Numbered from the stretch's first letter, positions 53,416 to 62,633 are shown. The stretch is DNA of 64,000 nt from Oligoflexia bacterium (GCA_028277945.1 JANQFH010000024.1:62001-126000); one strand, 5' to 3'. The notes: generated by a model from the sequence alone, not told the origin. Made by a program: numbers and translations.

Positions 53416-55500
53416 ATGGCAGCGCAAGCTTCAGATTCTCTGATCAACTTTGGTCTCTTCGGTCACCACGGTGCTGGTAAGACCTCACTGGCTGAGGCCA
53501 TTCTCTACACCAGTAAAGCCATCGGCCGGCTCGGCACGGTAGAGGAGTCAACCACGGTGATGGATTTTGAGCCGGAAGAGAAGCAACACAAGATGAGTCT
53601 CTCAAGCGGCTTTTTTCATTTTAATTGGAAAAAACAGGAGCTCAACCTTCTCGACACGCCAGGAGAGAGCAACTTCTTTGCTGATGCCAGAGGTTGTATG
53701 CAGGCGGTAGAGACCGCGGTTGTTGTGGTCGATGGTGTCGACAGTTTTAAGGTAAACGCTGAAAAGTCCCTGGTGCTATCCAAAGAACTTAACCTCTCCC
53801 GCGCCCTGGTGATCAATCGGCTCGATAAAGATCGCGCTGACTTTGACCGCGTATTTGCGGATGCCGTCAACCTAGGCAAAGAGCTTGGCATAACCTTTGT
53901 ACCCGTGACCCTGCCGATTGGCGCTGGCGCCAATCTAGAGGGCATGGTCGACTTAGTAGCGATGCAAGCCTATGGTTTTAAACCGGGCGACAGTGGGGAA
54001 CTTGAGAAAAGAGAGCTGCCAGAGAGTGCGAGCAAGTATCGCGACAAGCTGGTTGAAGCCGTGGCAGAGACAGACGATGCCTTGACGGAAAAGTATCTCG
54101 AAGCAGGAGATCTTACCGCCGAGGAGCTTACAGGTGGGCTGCGTCAGGGTATTGTCAGTGGCCTGTTGGCGCCGGTGTTTGCGACCGCAGCAACCAACAA
54201 CTGGGGCACCCCACTCTTCCTAGATTACATTGCAGAGTTCTTTCCCAAGCCGACAGAAAAGCAGCATGTGCTCAAGGTCGATGGCGACAATGTCGTGCCT
54301 CTGGAAGGCAAAGAGGGTGATCCCTTTTGCGGTCTTGTCGTCAAGACCTTGGTCGACCCCTATGCAGGACACCTTTCGGTGTTGCGCGTTTTTGCCGGCC
54401 ATCTCGACCACGCCTCCACAGTTTATAACAGTAACAGGAGGCACAAAGAGCGGGTGGGCAACATACTGCGTCTCAAAGGCGACAAACAGGATACTATCCC
54501 CTCCTGCGGATTTGGCGATATTGTCGCGCTTCCTAAGCTCAAATCCACGGCCACGGGAGATACCCTGTGTGATGAAAAACAGCACCTGCAGCTCAAGTCC
54601 CTACCGCCGACGCCAGGTGTGATTGCCTTTGTCATTAGACCAAAGACCAAAGGTGAAGAGGATAAAGTGGGTCAAGGGCTGCATCGGCTGCAGGAAGAGG
54701 ATCCGACCTTGGTGTTGGGTCGCGATGAACAGACAAAAGAGGTTTTGGTAACGGGTATGGGTCAGATGCACGTTGAGATTACGGTGGAAAAACTCAAACG
54801 CAAGTTTGGCGTTGAGGTTGAGCTGCAGACACCCAAGGTTCCCTACCGCGAGACGATCAACGGCACCACAAAAATACAGGGTAAGTATAAAAAGCAGACC
54901 GGTGGTCGGGGTCAATATGGGGATTGCTGGTTAGAGCTGGCACCGCTTGTGCGCGGCAAGGGGTTTGAGTTTGTCAACAAGATTGTCGGCGGGGCGATTC
55001 CCAGACAGTATATACCTGCAGTGGAAAAGGGCATTGTCGAGGCGATGCAGAATGGCGCTATGGCTGGTTATCCCGTGGTCGATGTTAAAGTGACGCTATA
55101 TGATGGCTCCTATCACGATGTCGACTCGTCAGAGATGGCGTTCAAAATTGCCGGTTCCATGGCTTTTAAAAAAGGTGTTCTCGAAGCGAAACCGGTTTTG
55201 CTAGAACCTGTCATGCACGTTGAGATTACCGTTCCTGAAGAGAACATGGGCGATGTTATGGGAGATATCAACAGTCGACGTGGCCGTGTTCTTGGTATGG
55301 AACAAAAGGGCCACACACAACTGATCCGTGCACAGGTGCCGATGGCCGAGGTACTTACCTATGCCCCTGACCTTAAGTCGATGACAGCTGGACGTGGTTC
55401 GTTTATCATGGAGTTTGATCATTATGACCAGCTGCCAGCGCACTTAAAGGAGAAGGTTGTGGCTGCTAGCCAAAAAGATAGAGCAACAGACGAGAGTTAA
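53416..55500 (+). CDS. EF-G-like translation GTPase (second type)
   Basis: A 694-residue protein with EF-G domain order. The G domain has Walker A GHHGAGKTSL, G3 DTPGESNF in place of DTPGHVDF, and G4 NRLDKDRAD in place of NKMD. Domains II to V follow, with GMGQMHVEI and the domain IV QTGGRGQYGD loop. The switch I segment lacks the canonical RGIT. So it is a divergent paralogue, like the second EF-G of many deltaproteobacteria, rather than the main elongation factor. It may act in recycling or a special state. The main fusA lies elsewhere. Confidence 0.88.
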   Translation: MAAQASDSLINFGLFGHHGAGKTSLAEAILYTSKAIGRLGTVEESTTVMDFEPEEKQHKMSLSSGFFHFNWKKQELNLLDTPGESNFFADARGCMQAVETAVVVVDGVDSFKVNAEKSLVLSKELNLSRALVINRLDKDRADFDRVFADAVNLGKELGITFVPVTLPIGAGANLEGMVDLVAMQAYGFKPGDSGELEKRELPESASKYRDKLVEAVAETDDALTEKYLEAGDLTAEELTGGLRQGIVSGLLAPVFATAATNNWGTPLFLDYIAEFFPKPTEKQHVLKVDGDNVVPLEGKEGDPFCGLVVKTLVDPYAGHLSVLRVFAGHLDHASTVYNSNRRHKERVGNILRLKGDKQDTIPSCGFGDIVALPKLKSTATGDTLCDEKQHLQLKSLPPTPGVIAFVIRPKTKGEEDKVGQGLHRLQEEDPTLVLGRDEQTKEVLVTGMGQMHVEITVEKLKRKFGVEVELQTPKVPYRETINGTTKIQGKYKKQTGGRGQYGDCWLELAPLVRGKGFEFVNKIVGGAIPRQYIPAVEKGIVEAMQNGAMAGYPVVDVKVTLYDGSYHDVDSSEMAFKIAGSMAFKKGVLEAKPVLLEPVMHVEITVPEENMGDVMGDINSRRGRVLGMEQKGHTQLIRAQVPMAEVLTYAPDLKSMTAGRGSFIMEFDHYDQLPAHLKEKVVAASQKDRATDES

Positions 55501-55543
55501 GTTGGTCTGTTAACAAGCAATCGCCACTGGCCAAAGTTATTCC

Positions 55544-56647
55544 ATGTCCTCTGTCCCGGACTATAAGGTCAAAATACCACCTGAGATCGTCAAGTTTCTT
55601 GATAAGGCTGCACCCAAAGATGCCAAGCTTCTTGCTGCTCGGGGTTTGGTACCCATGGCGCCGGATGTACTGATTACGGCGCTGTTTTTGCTATCTGGCG
55701 ATAGCGATGCTGAGGTTCGCGATACAGCAAAAAAGAGCCTCTTGGGACAGCCAGAAACCGCCTTAATCAATCTACTCAAGCAACCCTGCCATGCCAAGGT
55801 CCTCGACTTTTACGCAAAAACAAAAATGGATAACAGCACTATTATCGAGGCCATTCTTCTCAACCGCTATACCCCTGATGAAACCTTTGTCTATTTGGCA
55901 CCGCAGGTTGGTGAGCAGCTGCTTACAATTATCGCCAACAACCAAGAACGGCTACTACGTTGCCCTAAGATTGGTGAGAGCCTGCGCAAAAATCCACAAG
56001 CATCCCAGTCTGTGATTGATCGTATGGTCTCCTTTTTGCGTTTGAATGGCATCATTCTCGAAGGCGTTAGCGAAGAGCTTACCAGAGAAGAGATCCAACA
56101 GATTATGGCCGAGGATGACCAGCTACTGATCGCGGCGATCTATAACGAAGATGAAGACGATAGCCTAGAAAACCTCTCTATCTCCCTGCTTCAGGAGGAA
56201 GATGATGAAGATCTGACCAAAGAGGGAGTAAGTCTCGATGATCGGCAGATCTTGAAGAAACTTTCAGAGCTCACAGTTGCAGAAAAGATCAAGCTGGCGA
56301 TCAAGGGAAACAGAGAGGTGCGTACGGTACTGATCAAGGATCCCAACAAGCTCATCTGTACGGCTGTCATCAAGAGTCCAAAGATCAAGGACAATGAAGT
56401 GATCAGCATTGCCCAGATGCGCAGCGTTCATGACGAGATACTACGCTTGATCGCCAGAAATCCCGAGTGGACGAAAAATTACCAAATCAAGAGCTCACTA
56501 GTTAACAATCCCAAGTGTCCCATTCCTGTGGCGGTACAGTTTATCAAGCACCTGCGCGTCAACGACCTTGGTATGCTGTCTAAGAATCGCAATGTCTCAC
56601 AGCAGGTGCGCCGCTTTGCCAGGCAGCTCTACAATCAGAAGCGCTAG
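55544..56647 (+). CDS. Conserved helical-repeat protein (HEAT/LRV-like)
   Basis: A 367-residue cytoplasmic protein, all-helical by eye, with paired helices resembling HEAT or leucine-rich-variant repeats (KIGESLRKNPQASQSVIDRM; KIKLAIKGNREVRTVLIKDP; LRLIARNPEWTKNYQIKSSL). The middle has an acidic spacer (EDEDDSLENL). I believe it belongs to a family seen in deltaproteobacteria but cannot name it. It follows the EF-G-like gene by 43 nt and may share its operon. Such repeats commonly bind proteins. Confidence 0.6.
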   Translation: MSSVPDYKVKIPPEIVKFLDKAAPKDAKLLAARGLVPMAPDVLITALFLLSGDSDAEVRDTAKKSLLGQPETALINLLKQPCHAKVLDFYAKTKMDNSTIIEAILLNRYTPDETFVYLAPQVGEQLLTIIANNQERLLRCPKIGESLRKNPQASQSVIDRMVSFLRLNGIILEGVSEELTREEIQQIMAEDDQLLIAAIYNEDEDDSLENLSISLLQEEDDEDLTKEGVSLDDRQILKKLSELTVAEKIKLAIKGNREVRTVLIKDPNKLICTAVIKSPKIKDNEVISIAQMRSVHDEILRLIARNPEWTKNYQIKSSLVNNPKCPIPVAVQFIKHLRVNDLGMLSKNRNVSQQVRRFARQLYNQKR

Positions 56648-56758
56648 CATTTTAGGCGCCTATCAACGCAACACGTCATCTACAGCCTAGTGTTTTGGCG
56701 CACAACCACTGTCGCAAAGTTCAAGGTAGTGATCTTAATTTTTGTTCTCCACTCTTCG

Positions 56759-56969
56759 TTAGCGATGGTACGACAACCTGAGAGAAAATAAAGCGCAGGA
56801 GGCCCTTGCAAAGCGACCGAGCGATTTACTCGCGAGGGAGCGCAGAGCTCGAGAGCATCGCAAAGGCATTAAAAACTATGGTCGATGCGAGTAGCACCCC
56901 TAAAGTCTTTGCGGGCTCTCGAAATAATCGTCCGACGAGCCATTCGCCGAAGGCTGGTTGGGCACGTCC
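56759..56969. repeat. Composite repeat: family B copy 3 interrupted by family C
   Basis: The 412-nt spacer 56648-57059 holds no convincing gene. From 56759 the 5' half of family B reappears (41 nt with two changes from copy 1: CTGA at 56778-56781, GAGAAA at 56782-56787, then ATAAAGCGCAG). A family C copy (56807-56924) breaks the loop. The 3' half follows: CGAGCCA (56936-56942), TTCGCC, GAA and GGTTGGGCACGTCC. The two halves do not pair, so this is a hybrid. The rest of the spacer shows nothing clear. Confidence 0.75.
56807..56924 (+). repeat. Dispersed repeat, family C copy 2
   Basis: A 118-nt segment matching the minus strand of 46926-47043 with scattered substitutions. It lies inside the loop of family B copy 3. 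The arms TCGAGAGC and GCTCTCGA and the inner GCAAAG/CTTTGC form a long stem. A 72-codon open frame over it encodes SAELESIAKALKTMVD but has no ribosome-binding site and is probably not a gene. Confidence 0.7.
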
Positions 56970-57059
56970 TATAGAAGTGACGTTAAACGTAGAAAGAATT
57001 TACAAAACATGGGTGGGCCACTAGACTAGGCTTCAGCTTACCAAGGTAGGGTTATCGTG

Positions 57060-57779
57060 ATGACAAAACGGCAGCGACAAAAAGAACTTAGCCAGCCCGA
57101 TAGGTTTCATCTGATCATCGATAGATTGCACGAGAGTCTTGTGCAGCATCGCAGCGAGATCCTCTTTGCCTTTGTGGCGTTGTTGGTGCTGATCGGTCTT
57201 GGTGTTGGCGTTGTTGCCTGGATGGATAGTCGCGAGCGGCGTGCCTTGGATATGCTGGAAGCCATTGAGTTGGACTACAACGCCTACTTTGAAGCGGGGA
57301 ATGATGAAGAGAGAGAAGTCGATGTTACCCATCTCATCACCCGACTCGATGAGCTGGCGCAACAAAGGGGCAGTACCAAGGCAGGCGGGCTGGCCTTCTT
57401 TTATCTCGGTGAGCTCTATTACCAAGAAGAGCGCTATGAAGACGCTGTTGCTGCCTATCAAGGTTATCTAAACAAACTGCCAAAAAAATCTCCCTATCGC
57501 GCTTGGGTGTTGACAAATATAGGCTACAGTTATGAGGCGTTGTCCGATTTTGCGGCCGCAGCAGAGAGCTTTTTGGCTGTCGCACAGATGGCGGGTAATC
57601 CGCTGCAAGACGACGCCTATTTGAATACAGCGCGGGTGTTGGAAAAACAGAATAAGGTTGGTGAGGCACGTCAGTACTATCAACGCTTGATCGATGAGTT
57701 TCCGGACTCGCCGCAGGCACCCTTGGCACGCACCAAACTAGCGCTGTTAGCATCGAAAGAGGCTGCTGCTACTCCATGA
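57060..57779 (+). CDS. Membrane-anchored TPR protein (YfgM-like)
   Basis: A 239-residue protein with a cytoplasmic N-terminus, one membrane segment (LFAFVALLVLIGLGVGVVAW) and a periplasmic TPR domain (YYQEERYEDAVAAYQGYL; VGEARQYYQRLIDEFP). This is the YfgM/Tol-Pal-associated layout; YfgM works with SecYEG and periplasmic chaperones. The ATG at 57060 follows a GTG in frame. It starts an operon of four envelope genes (TPR anchor, barrel, BamB-like, DUF2723), matching the yfgM-bamB neighbourhood of E. coli. Confidence 0.8.
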   Translation: MTKRQRQKELSQPDRFHLIIDRLHESLVQHRSEILFAFVALLVLIGLGVGVVAWMDSRERRALDMLEAIELDYNAYFEAGNDEEREVDVTHLITRLDELAQQRGSTKAGGLAFFYLGELYYQEERYEDAVAAYQGYLNKLPKKSPYRAWVLTNIGYSYEALSDFAAAAESFLAVAQMAGNPLQDDAYLNTARVLEKQNKVGEARQYYQRLIDEFPDSPQAPLARTKLALLASKEAAATP

Positions 57780-58432
57780 ATCCGTTTGCTCTGGCGCAAC
57801 GTCGATGGATCTGTCTATGGGTTTTTGCTAGCATGTTTTTGCCCGGGCTGTCCTATGGTTTTGATTCTCTCAGCAAGCAAGAGTCTTACCTAAACATTCG
57901 GCGTGGCCAGATGCTATTGGGGTTCACTGCCGGCGCATTGATCAGTGATAGCGGGGTGACCAACAATGGCGAGGACTTTGGCTTTCGCCTCGGTTTTGGC
58001 TACTCTTTTACCCGTCGCTTGCGGCTTGAGTTCATCTATCAGTTTTCGGTCATTCCTTTTGAATCACCCGATCCCCTCAGTAGTGGCACAAGACAGACGA
58101 ACTTTCATTTCAACAGTGAGACCTTCCGTCTAGTCTATCGCTACGACCGCTCCAAGCTCATTCCCTATGGTTTTTTGGGTTTAGGGTTGTATCAGCTCAG
58201 TGGCATCAGCTCCAATACTGGGCTCGATTTTTCTACGGATGTGCATATGCCCGCGGGTCTTGGTATAGAGACCTACCTCTATAAAGACCGCTTTTCTTTG
58301 GCGCTCGAGTACGCCTACCATTTCATGTTTGATGAGAACCAAGACAGTGGTGTTCTCAACTTGCTGAGCTTAGATGAAGTTTCCTTCGACATCCACATAG
58401 CAACCTTACAAATCTATTGGCATCTGTTTTGA
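57776..58432 (+). CDS. Outer-membrane beta-barrel protein
   Basis: A 218-residue protein with a signal peptide (hydrophobic LWVFASMFLPGLSYG) and alternating strands (FGFRLGFGYSFTRRLRLEFIYQF; FRLVYRYDRSKLIPYGFLGLGLYQ). It ends LQIYWHLF with a terminal Phe, the outer-membrane insertion signal. The eight-stranded OmpA/OmpW-like size is likely. The ATG overlaps the stop of the TPR gene, and its stop overlaps the next gene start by one base. The function is not clear. Confidence 0.75.
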   Translation: MNPFALAQRRWICLWVFASMFLPGLSYGFDSLSKQESYLNIRRGQMLLGFTAGALISDSGVTNNGEDFGFRLGFGYSFTRRLRLEFIYQFSVIPFESPDPLSSGTRQTNFHFNSETFRLVYRYDRSKLIPYGFLGLGLYQLSGISSNTGLDFSTDVHMPAGLGIETYLYKDRFSLALEYAYHFMFDENQDSGVLNLLSLDEVSFDIHIATLQIYWHLF

Positions 58433-59622
58433 TGAATTGTCATTTTAGAATAACTACAGCTCCCGAGAAGGTACGGCCTTACTTTCAGGGAACGCGTTCC
58501 CTGAAAGTAAGGCCGTACCTTTTTCTGTTAGGGGCGCTGCTCTCTCTCTGTCTCGTTACCACTGCTTGCAGTAGCAAGAAACCCTATAGACTCAAGTGGG
58601 AGCGGGGCAAGCTCGACGGTGTGGGTGGCTCTCCCATACGCTCTTCACTGCATGGGGCGACAACGCTTTATACCGACAGGTCCGAGTCGGTCATCTATGT
58701 TGGCACTCGTGGTGGTCGCTTGATTGCGCTTGCAGGCAAACGGGGTAAAGCTCTGTGGCAGCTAGCAGGAGAAGCTGGCTATGAGGCTCCTGCAGCCGTG
58801 AGCGATCGGGTTTTGTACCTTGGCAACCTCGATGGCTCTATGGTTGCCGTCGAGCGCCAGCAAGGCGAGCTGTTGTGGGAATACCAAGGGGATGCAGAAC
58901 TTCTCAGCCAGCCGGTGATCTTCAAAGAGCTGGTCATTTTTGGCGACAGCGCCAACACTGTGGTGGCCCTCAACCGTAGCGATGGCTCTTTTGCGTGGAA
59001 ATACCGTGAAGATCCACCTGCAGATCTTACCTTACGTGGTACTTCAACACCGGTTATTGCCTCAGAACGGGGCTGGCTCTTTGTTGGTTTTAGCGGTGGG
59101 GTATTGGCGGCGCTTGAAGCTGCTACGGGTCGGCTGCTCTGGCGTCAGCAGATAGCCTCCCAGTCACGGCAGATTGATGTGGATGCTACCCCGCTTGTTC
59201 TCGGCGAGCGAGTTTATGTGGCTTCGGTAAGTGGCCCGCTGGTTGCGATGGATCTTACCGGTAATCTGTTGTGGAGCAAACCCCAGTTGCGCACGCAGTT
59301 GAGCGTTCAGGATGATGGTGAGCATCTCTTTGTGGCAACTTTGGATAGTCGCGTTTATGCCTTAGATATGCAAGATGGCAACCAGCTCTGGGAGTGTGAT
59401 TTAGCCGGTGATGGTAGAGTGCCTACTTCGCTGCTTATCGATGGTAACCATCTATTGGTTGCACTCAGTGATGGTCGCGTTGCTGCTCTTTCAGTTCAGG
59501 ATGGTAACCTGCTGTGGCAGTACAAGCTTGGTAGACAGATCAGCGGTCGTTTGCTGCAGGCAGGGGATGGTTTTGTTGCCATGAACGGGGCCGAGACCTT
59601 GTTCTATTTCAGCCGTCGTTGA
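58432..59622 (+). CDS. bamB: BamB-like beta-propeller lipoprotein
   Basis: A 396-residue lipoprotein with lipobox LVTTAC and PQQ-type propeller repeats (SVIYVGTRGGRLIAL; RVLYLGNLDGSMVAV; KLLWQYK-type ends), matching BamB, the BAM accessory protein for outer-membrane assembly. The start ATG at 58432 shares its A with the stop of the previous gene. The family A palindrome (58468-58521) is in frame between the start and the signal hydrophobic segment and encodes [17 protein letters not shown]. Without it the signal would have a short n-region. Alternative starts after the palindrome are absent. Confidence 0.85.
   Translation: MNCHFRITTAPEKVRPYFQGTRSLKVRPYLFLLGALLSLCLVTTACSSKKPYRLKWERGKLDGVGGSPIRSSLHGATTLYTDRSESVIYVGTRGGRLIALAGKRGKALWQLAGEAGYEAPAAVSDRVLYLGNLDGSMVAVERQQGELLWEYQGDAELLSQPVIFKELVIFGDSANTVVALNRSDGSFAWKYREDPPADLTLRGTSTPVIASERGWLFVGFSGGVLAALEAATGRLLWRQQIASQSRQIDVDATPLVLGERVYVASVSGPLVAMDLTGNLLWSKPQLRTQLSVQDDGEHLFVATLDSRVYALDMQDGNQLWECDLAGDGRVPTSLLIDGNHLLVALSDGRVAALSVQDGNLLWQYKLGRQISGRLLQAGDGFVAMNGAETLFYFSRR
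58468..58521. repeat. Perfect palindrome, family A copy 2
   Basis: A 54-bp perfect palindrome with no loop, 27-nt arms meeting at ACGCGT. The left arm begins AAGGTACGGCCTTACTTTCA and matches copy 1 over 25 nt. It lies in frame inside the start of the BamB-like gene, so it is transcribed and translated. It is followed by TTTTCTG, a weak T-run. Confidence 0.9.
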
Positions 59623-59640
59623 GTTTCTGCAGGCAGGCTA

Positions 59641-61851
59641 GTGACACGGGCAGCCTCCATATGGGTCGTTTTCTTCACATCGGTAGGTTTTTTTCTTATT
59701 GCCATGCTTCCTGGCGAGGCGTGGTTTGACTCTACCGAACTGACCCAAGGGGCTTACTTTCTCGATTCGACCCATCCGCCAGGACAACCTCTATATATCT
59801 CTGTTGGTAAACTCTTGACCTTTTTACCGCTGGGTTCGATTGCCTTTCGTACCAACCTACTATCCGCGCTCAGCTGTGCCGGTGCCATTGCCGTGGCGAG
59901 TCTGTTGCTGACGCGCGGCCCTTCCCTATTTTTGGCAGCGCTGTTTGCTCTGGTTTTGAGCATGCATCCAACCATGGCACTACAAGGAGTGCGAAGCGAG
60001 GTGTATGGTCTGCATCTGATTATAGCGATTCTCGTCATCGTATTGATGCAGTGGCGCCTGATGCAGCAACGAGCCGCTATACAACAGGGCTGGCTCCTGC
60101 CACTGTTTCTCTTTGGCCTTGGACTTGCCAATCATCATTTTCTTACCTTGCTGTTACTACCTTTTATCTTGGTTCACGCTCTGCTGTTAAAGGTTCCAAG
60201 AGGTCGCAAACTACAGTTAGCCCTCTGGGGTATCTTTTTCATGTTGGCTGGCCTCTCTCTCTACCTCTTTCTGCCAGTGCGTAGCCATTCACAACAGGCG
60301 ATTTTTTCTTGGGGCGCCCCAACCCATTTTGTCGCCTTGATACACATGCTGGCTGGCAGAGACTATCAAGTCTTCTTTCTGCCGCCGTGGCGCGATTGGG
60401 CGCCGTTTCTAAAAGCGGTTACTACAGTACGGCTAGAGATCATCGTTGCCGCTCTTATCGCCTTCTATCTGCTGCTACGTGCTCGGCAGTGGCAAACGCT
60501 GTTACTGCTGCTTGCTGTGGCCAGCACGCTTCCTGCCTTTCTCGTTCGTGCCTTCAACCCGGAAAACCCAGACGCCCAAGGCTACATTGCCATGGTGCCA
60601 CTCCTATTCTACGTGGTGGTCTTTATGGTCGTGCAAGAGCGCAAGGCGTGGGTACGTGCTGCTTGTATCGGAATCTGCTTTTTATTTGCCGTGCAGCTGG
60701 TGATCCGTTCACCGGACCCCATAGTACGTCATAGTGATTATCTCGTGGAGGAGTATGTTCAGGACCTAGAAGCAAACGCACCCTATGGCGCGCTCTTTTT
60801 TCTCTCTAGTGACCACGCCATCTTCCCAATGGTCTACAGCCAAAACGTCTTTCGCGCGCGACCCGATCTGCGGTTTATCTCACCGCTATTGGGTCGTGCC
60901 CGCTGGTATCATGATTATCTTCGGCGTCGTTACCCTGATCTTGACATGCCGCCAGCGCGACGCGGCTGGCTTGCGGCGTTGTTAGAGACCAGCAGACGAC
61001 CGCTCTTTGCCGAGCAACCCAAGACTCTGCGAGCTGGTAGCCAAGATCCCGGGGGGCCACAGAGCATACAACCTTGGTACCACTGGTATCGGCTGCACTC
61101 ATCCACGCAACCGCAACAGGAGGTGCAGGCGACCATAGCATCGAGTTTTTTCCAACAAGCCTATACAACCCATCCCCAACGCTACCGCATGACCGCCAGA
61201 AAGATTCGTGATTTGATCTACGTGACTCGTGGCAACTTCTATTACCGGCAGGGGGATCTTGCTGCAGCAACTCACCAGTTGGAGTTGGCCGTCAACCACG
61301 AACCTCTTCCAGCCATCGTCAGACGTAGCGAGAGGGTGGAAAGGAGTATCCTGCCAATGCATCGTCGCCGACATCCCGTGTGGATCTCGGAGCCGGCAGA
61401 CAACCTCTACTTGCTTGGCAGCTACTATATGCAAGCAGCTGAGGTTGAAGCAGCCCGTAGCGTTTTTGCCGAAGCTGCAGCAGCGGGTAACCCCAATGGC
61501 ATGTTGTTACTTGCGGATCTGGCCTTGCGACAAGGTGACGCCGGCAAGGCTGTGCGCCTGATCCAACGCATTCCGAACGACTTTCCTGAAAAGCCTCTGG
61601 CACTTGGCATTGCCTATCTAAGGCAAGGAGACTTTGATCTTGCCGAGCGTTTTCTGCGCCAAGGCTCTCGCCGTCTGCCTGAAGATATTCCTTCGCGTCT
61701 CTACCTCTCCCGTATAGAGCGTACCCGTGGCAACTTTACTCGGGCACGCGCGTTGGTCGAGGAGCTGTTACAACAGCATCCCGACAATCCACAGATCTTG
61801 CACGAGCTCGAGACCTTAGAGCGTATTCGTAGCGGTAGGGAGGGAGGCTAG
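59641..61851 (+). CDS. DUF2723 membrane glycosyltransferase-like protein with C-terminal TPRs
   Basis: A 736-residue protein with about ten membrane helices in the N-terminal half. The early pattern ELTQGAYFLDSTHPPGQPLY then RTNLLSALSCAGA is the DUF2723 signature, related to the GT-C/oligosaccharyl transferase fold. The C-terminal periplasmic part has TPR-like helices (YLRQGDFDLAERFLRQGSRRLP). It may transfer a lipid-linked sugar. It starts at a GTG 18 nt after the BamB-like gene and closes the envelope operon. Confidence 0.82.
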   Translation: MTRAASIWVVFFTSVGFFLIAMLPGEAWFDSTELTQGAYFLDSTHPPGQPLYISVGKLLTFLPLGSIAFRTNLLSALSCAGAIAVASLLLTRGPSLFLAALFALVLSMHPTMALQGVRSEVYGLHLIIAILVIVLMQWRLMQQRAAIQQGWLLPLFLFGLGLANHHFLTLLLLPFILVHALLLKVPRGRKLQLALWGIFFMLAGLSLYLFLPVRSHSQQAIFSWGAPTHFVALIHMLAGRDYQVFFLPPWRDWAPFLKAVTTVRLEIIVAALIAFYLLLRARQWQTLLLLLAVASTLPAFLVRAFNPENPDAQGYIAMVPLLFYVVVFMVVQERKAWVRAACIGICFLFAVQLVIRSPDPIVRHSDYLVEEYVQDLEANAPYGALFFLSSDHAIFPMVYSQNVFRARPDLRFISPLLGRARWYHDYLRRRYPDLDMPPARRGWLAALLETSRRPLFAEQPKTLRAGSQDPGGPQSIQPWYHWYRLHSSTQPQQEVQATIASSFFQQAYTTHPQRYRMTARKIRDLIYVTRGNFYYRQGDLAAATHQLELAVNHEPLPAIVRRSERVERSILPMHRRRHPVWISEPADNLYLLGSYYMQAAEVEAARSVFAEAAAAGNPNGMLLLADLALRQGDAGKAVRLIQRIPNDFPEKPLALGIAYLRQGDFDLAERFLRQGSRRLPEDIPSRLYLSRIERTRGNFTRARALVEELLQQHPDNPQILHELETLERIRSGREGG

Positions 61852-61862
61852 AGTTCGGTTGC

Positions 61863-62633
61863 ATGTACCTTGTGGCCAACAATCTGCGTCGACTAGGCAT
61901 CGTCCATGGATTCTGTGGCCGTCTCCACGGCCTGAGCTTACCACCCTACAACAGCCTCAATACCGGGCTGCGTTGTGGCGATGAGGAACCACGCGTCTGG
62001 CAAAATCTACAGCTCATTGGCAGACGTGCTGGCTTCTCCCTACAGCAACTCCACTGGGCGCGGCAGCAGAGTGGTGATGGCATCCTTGAAGTGCGTGGAC
62101 AGGATCGGGCTGAGAGCAGTCGCAATAAGGCGGCTGACAGCCTTATCACTCAAGCGACTGGAATGGTGCTGGCTGTGAAGACCGCAGACTGTCTACCTAT
62201 ACTCATCGGCGCGCAAGGCAGCTCATGGGTTGCCGTGGTGCACATGGGTTGGCGAGGTGCGCTACTCGAGATTCTACCAAAGACCTTAAAACGGTTGATT
62301 AAGGCACGGGTGGCAGTTGGCCAACTATACCTTGCTCTCGGACCTGCTATCGGTCCTTGCTGCCTGCGGTTGGATGGCGCAGCACAAAGCTCATTTGAGA
62401 AGCGATTTGCCAACCACCGCGCTTTCCACCACAAGCGGGGTGAGCAGGCGCTTTATCTCGATCTGTGGGAGCTGGCGACGGCGGCTGCGTTGGCAGCGGG
62501 TGTGAACAGAAAAAATATAGAGATATTAAGGCGTTGTACAGTCTGCCAACCTCGCGCCTACTTCTCTTATCGGCGTGAAGGGGCTCGCACCGGCCGGCAG
62601 CTAAGCTTTATCATCGCCGCCGGCATTAGGTAG
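61863..62633 (+). CDS. pgeF: PgeF/YfiH-type peptidoglycan editing factor
   Basis: A 256-residue multicopper-oxidase-like domain protein (DUF152). The family motifs ADCLPILIG with Cys110, HMGWRGA with His127, GPAIGPCC and YFSYRREGARTGRQ are present. The first metal ligand, usually His in QVHG, is Ser70 here (RQQSGDG), so metal binding may be altered. PgeF-type enzymes remove wrong amino acids from peptidoglycan precursors; some act on nucleosides. The ATG is 11 nt after the DUF2723 gene. Confidence 0.85.
   Translation: MYLVANNLRRLGIVHGFCGRLHGLSLPPYNSLNTGLRCGDEEPRVWQNLQLIGRRAGFSLQQLHWARQQSGDGILEVRGQDRAESSRNKAADSLITQATGMVLAVKTADCLPILIGAQGSSWVAVVHMGWRGALLEILPKTLKRLIKARVAVGQLYLALGPAIGPCCLRLDGAAQSSFEKRFANHRAFHHKRGEQALYLDLWELATAAALAAGVNRKNIEILRRCTVCQPRAYFSYRREGARTGRQLSFIIAAGIR

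Noticed and set aside
56806-57024. Open frame of 72 codons in the spacer before the TPR gene
   Set aside because: It lies on repeats B and C, has no ribosome-binding site and shares only the repeat-encoded part with 46723-47148.
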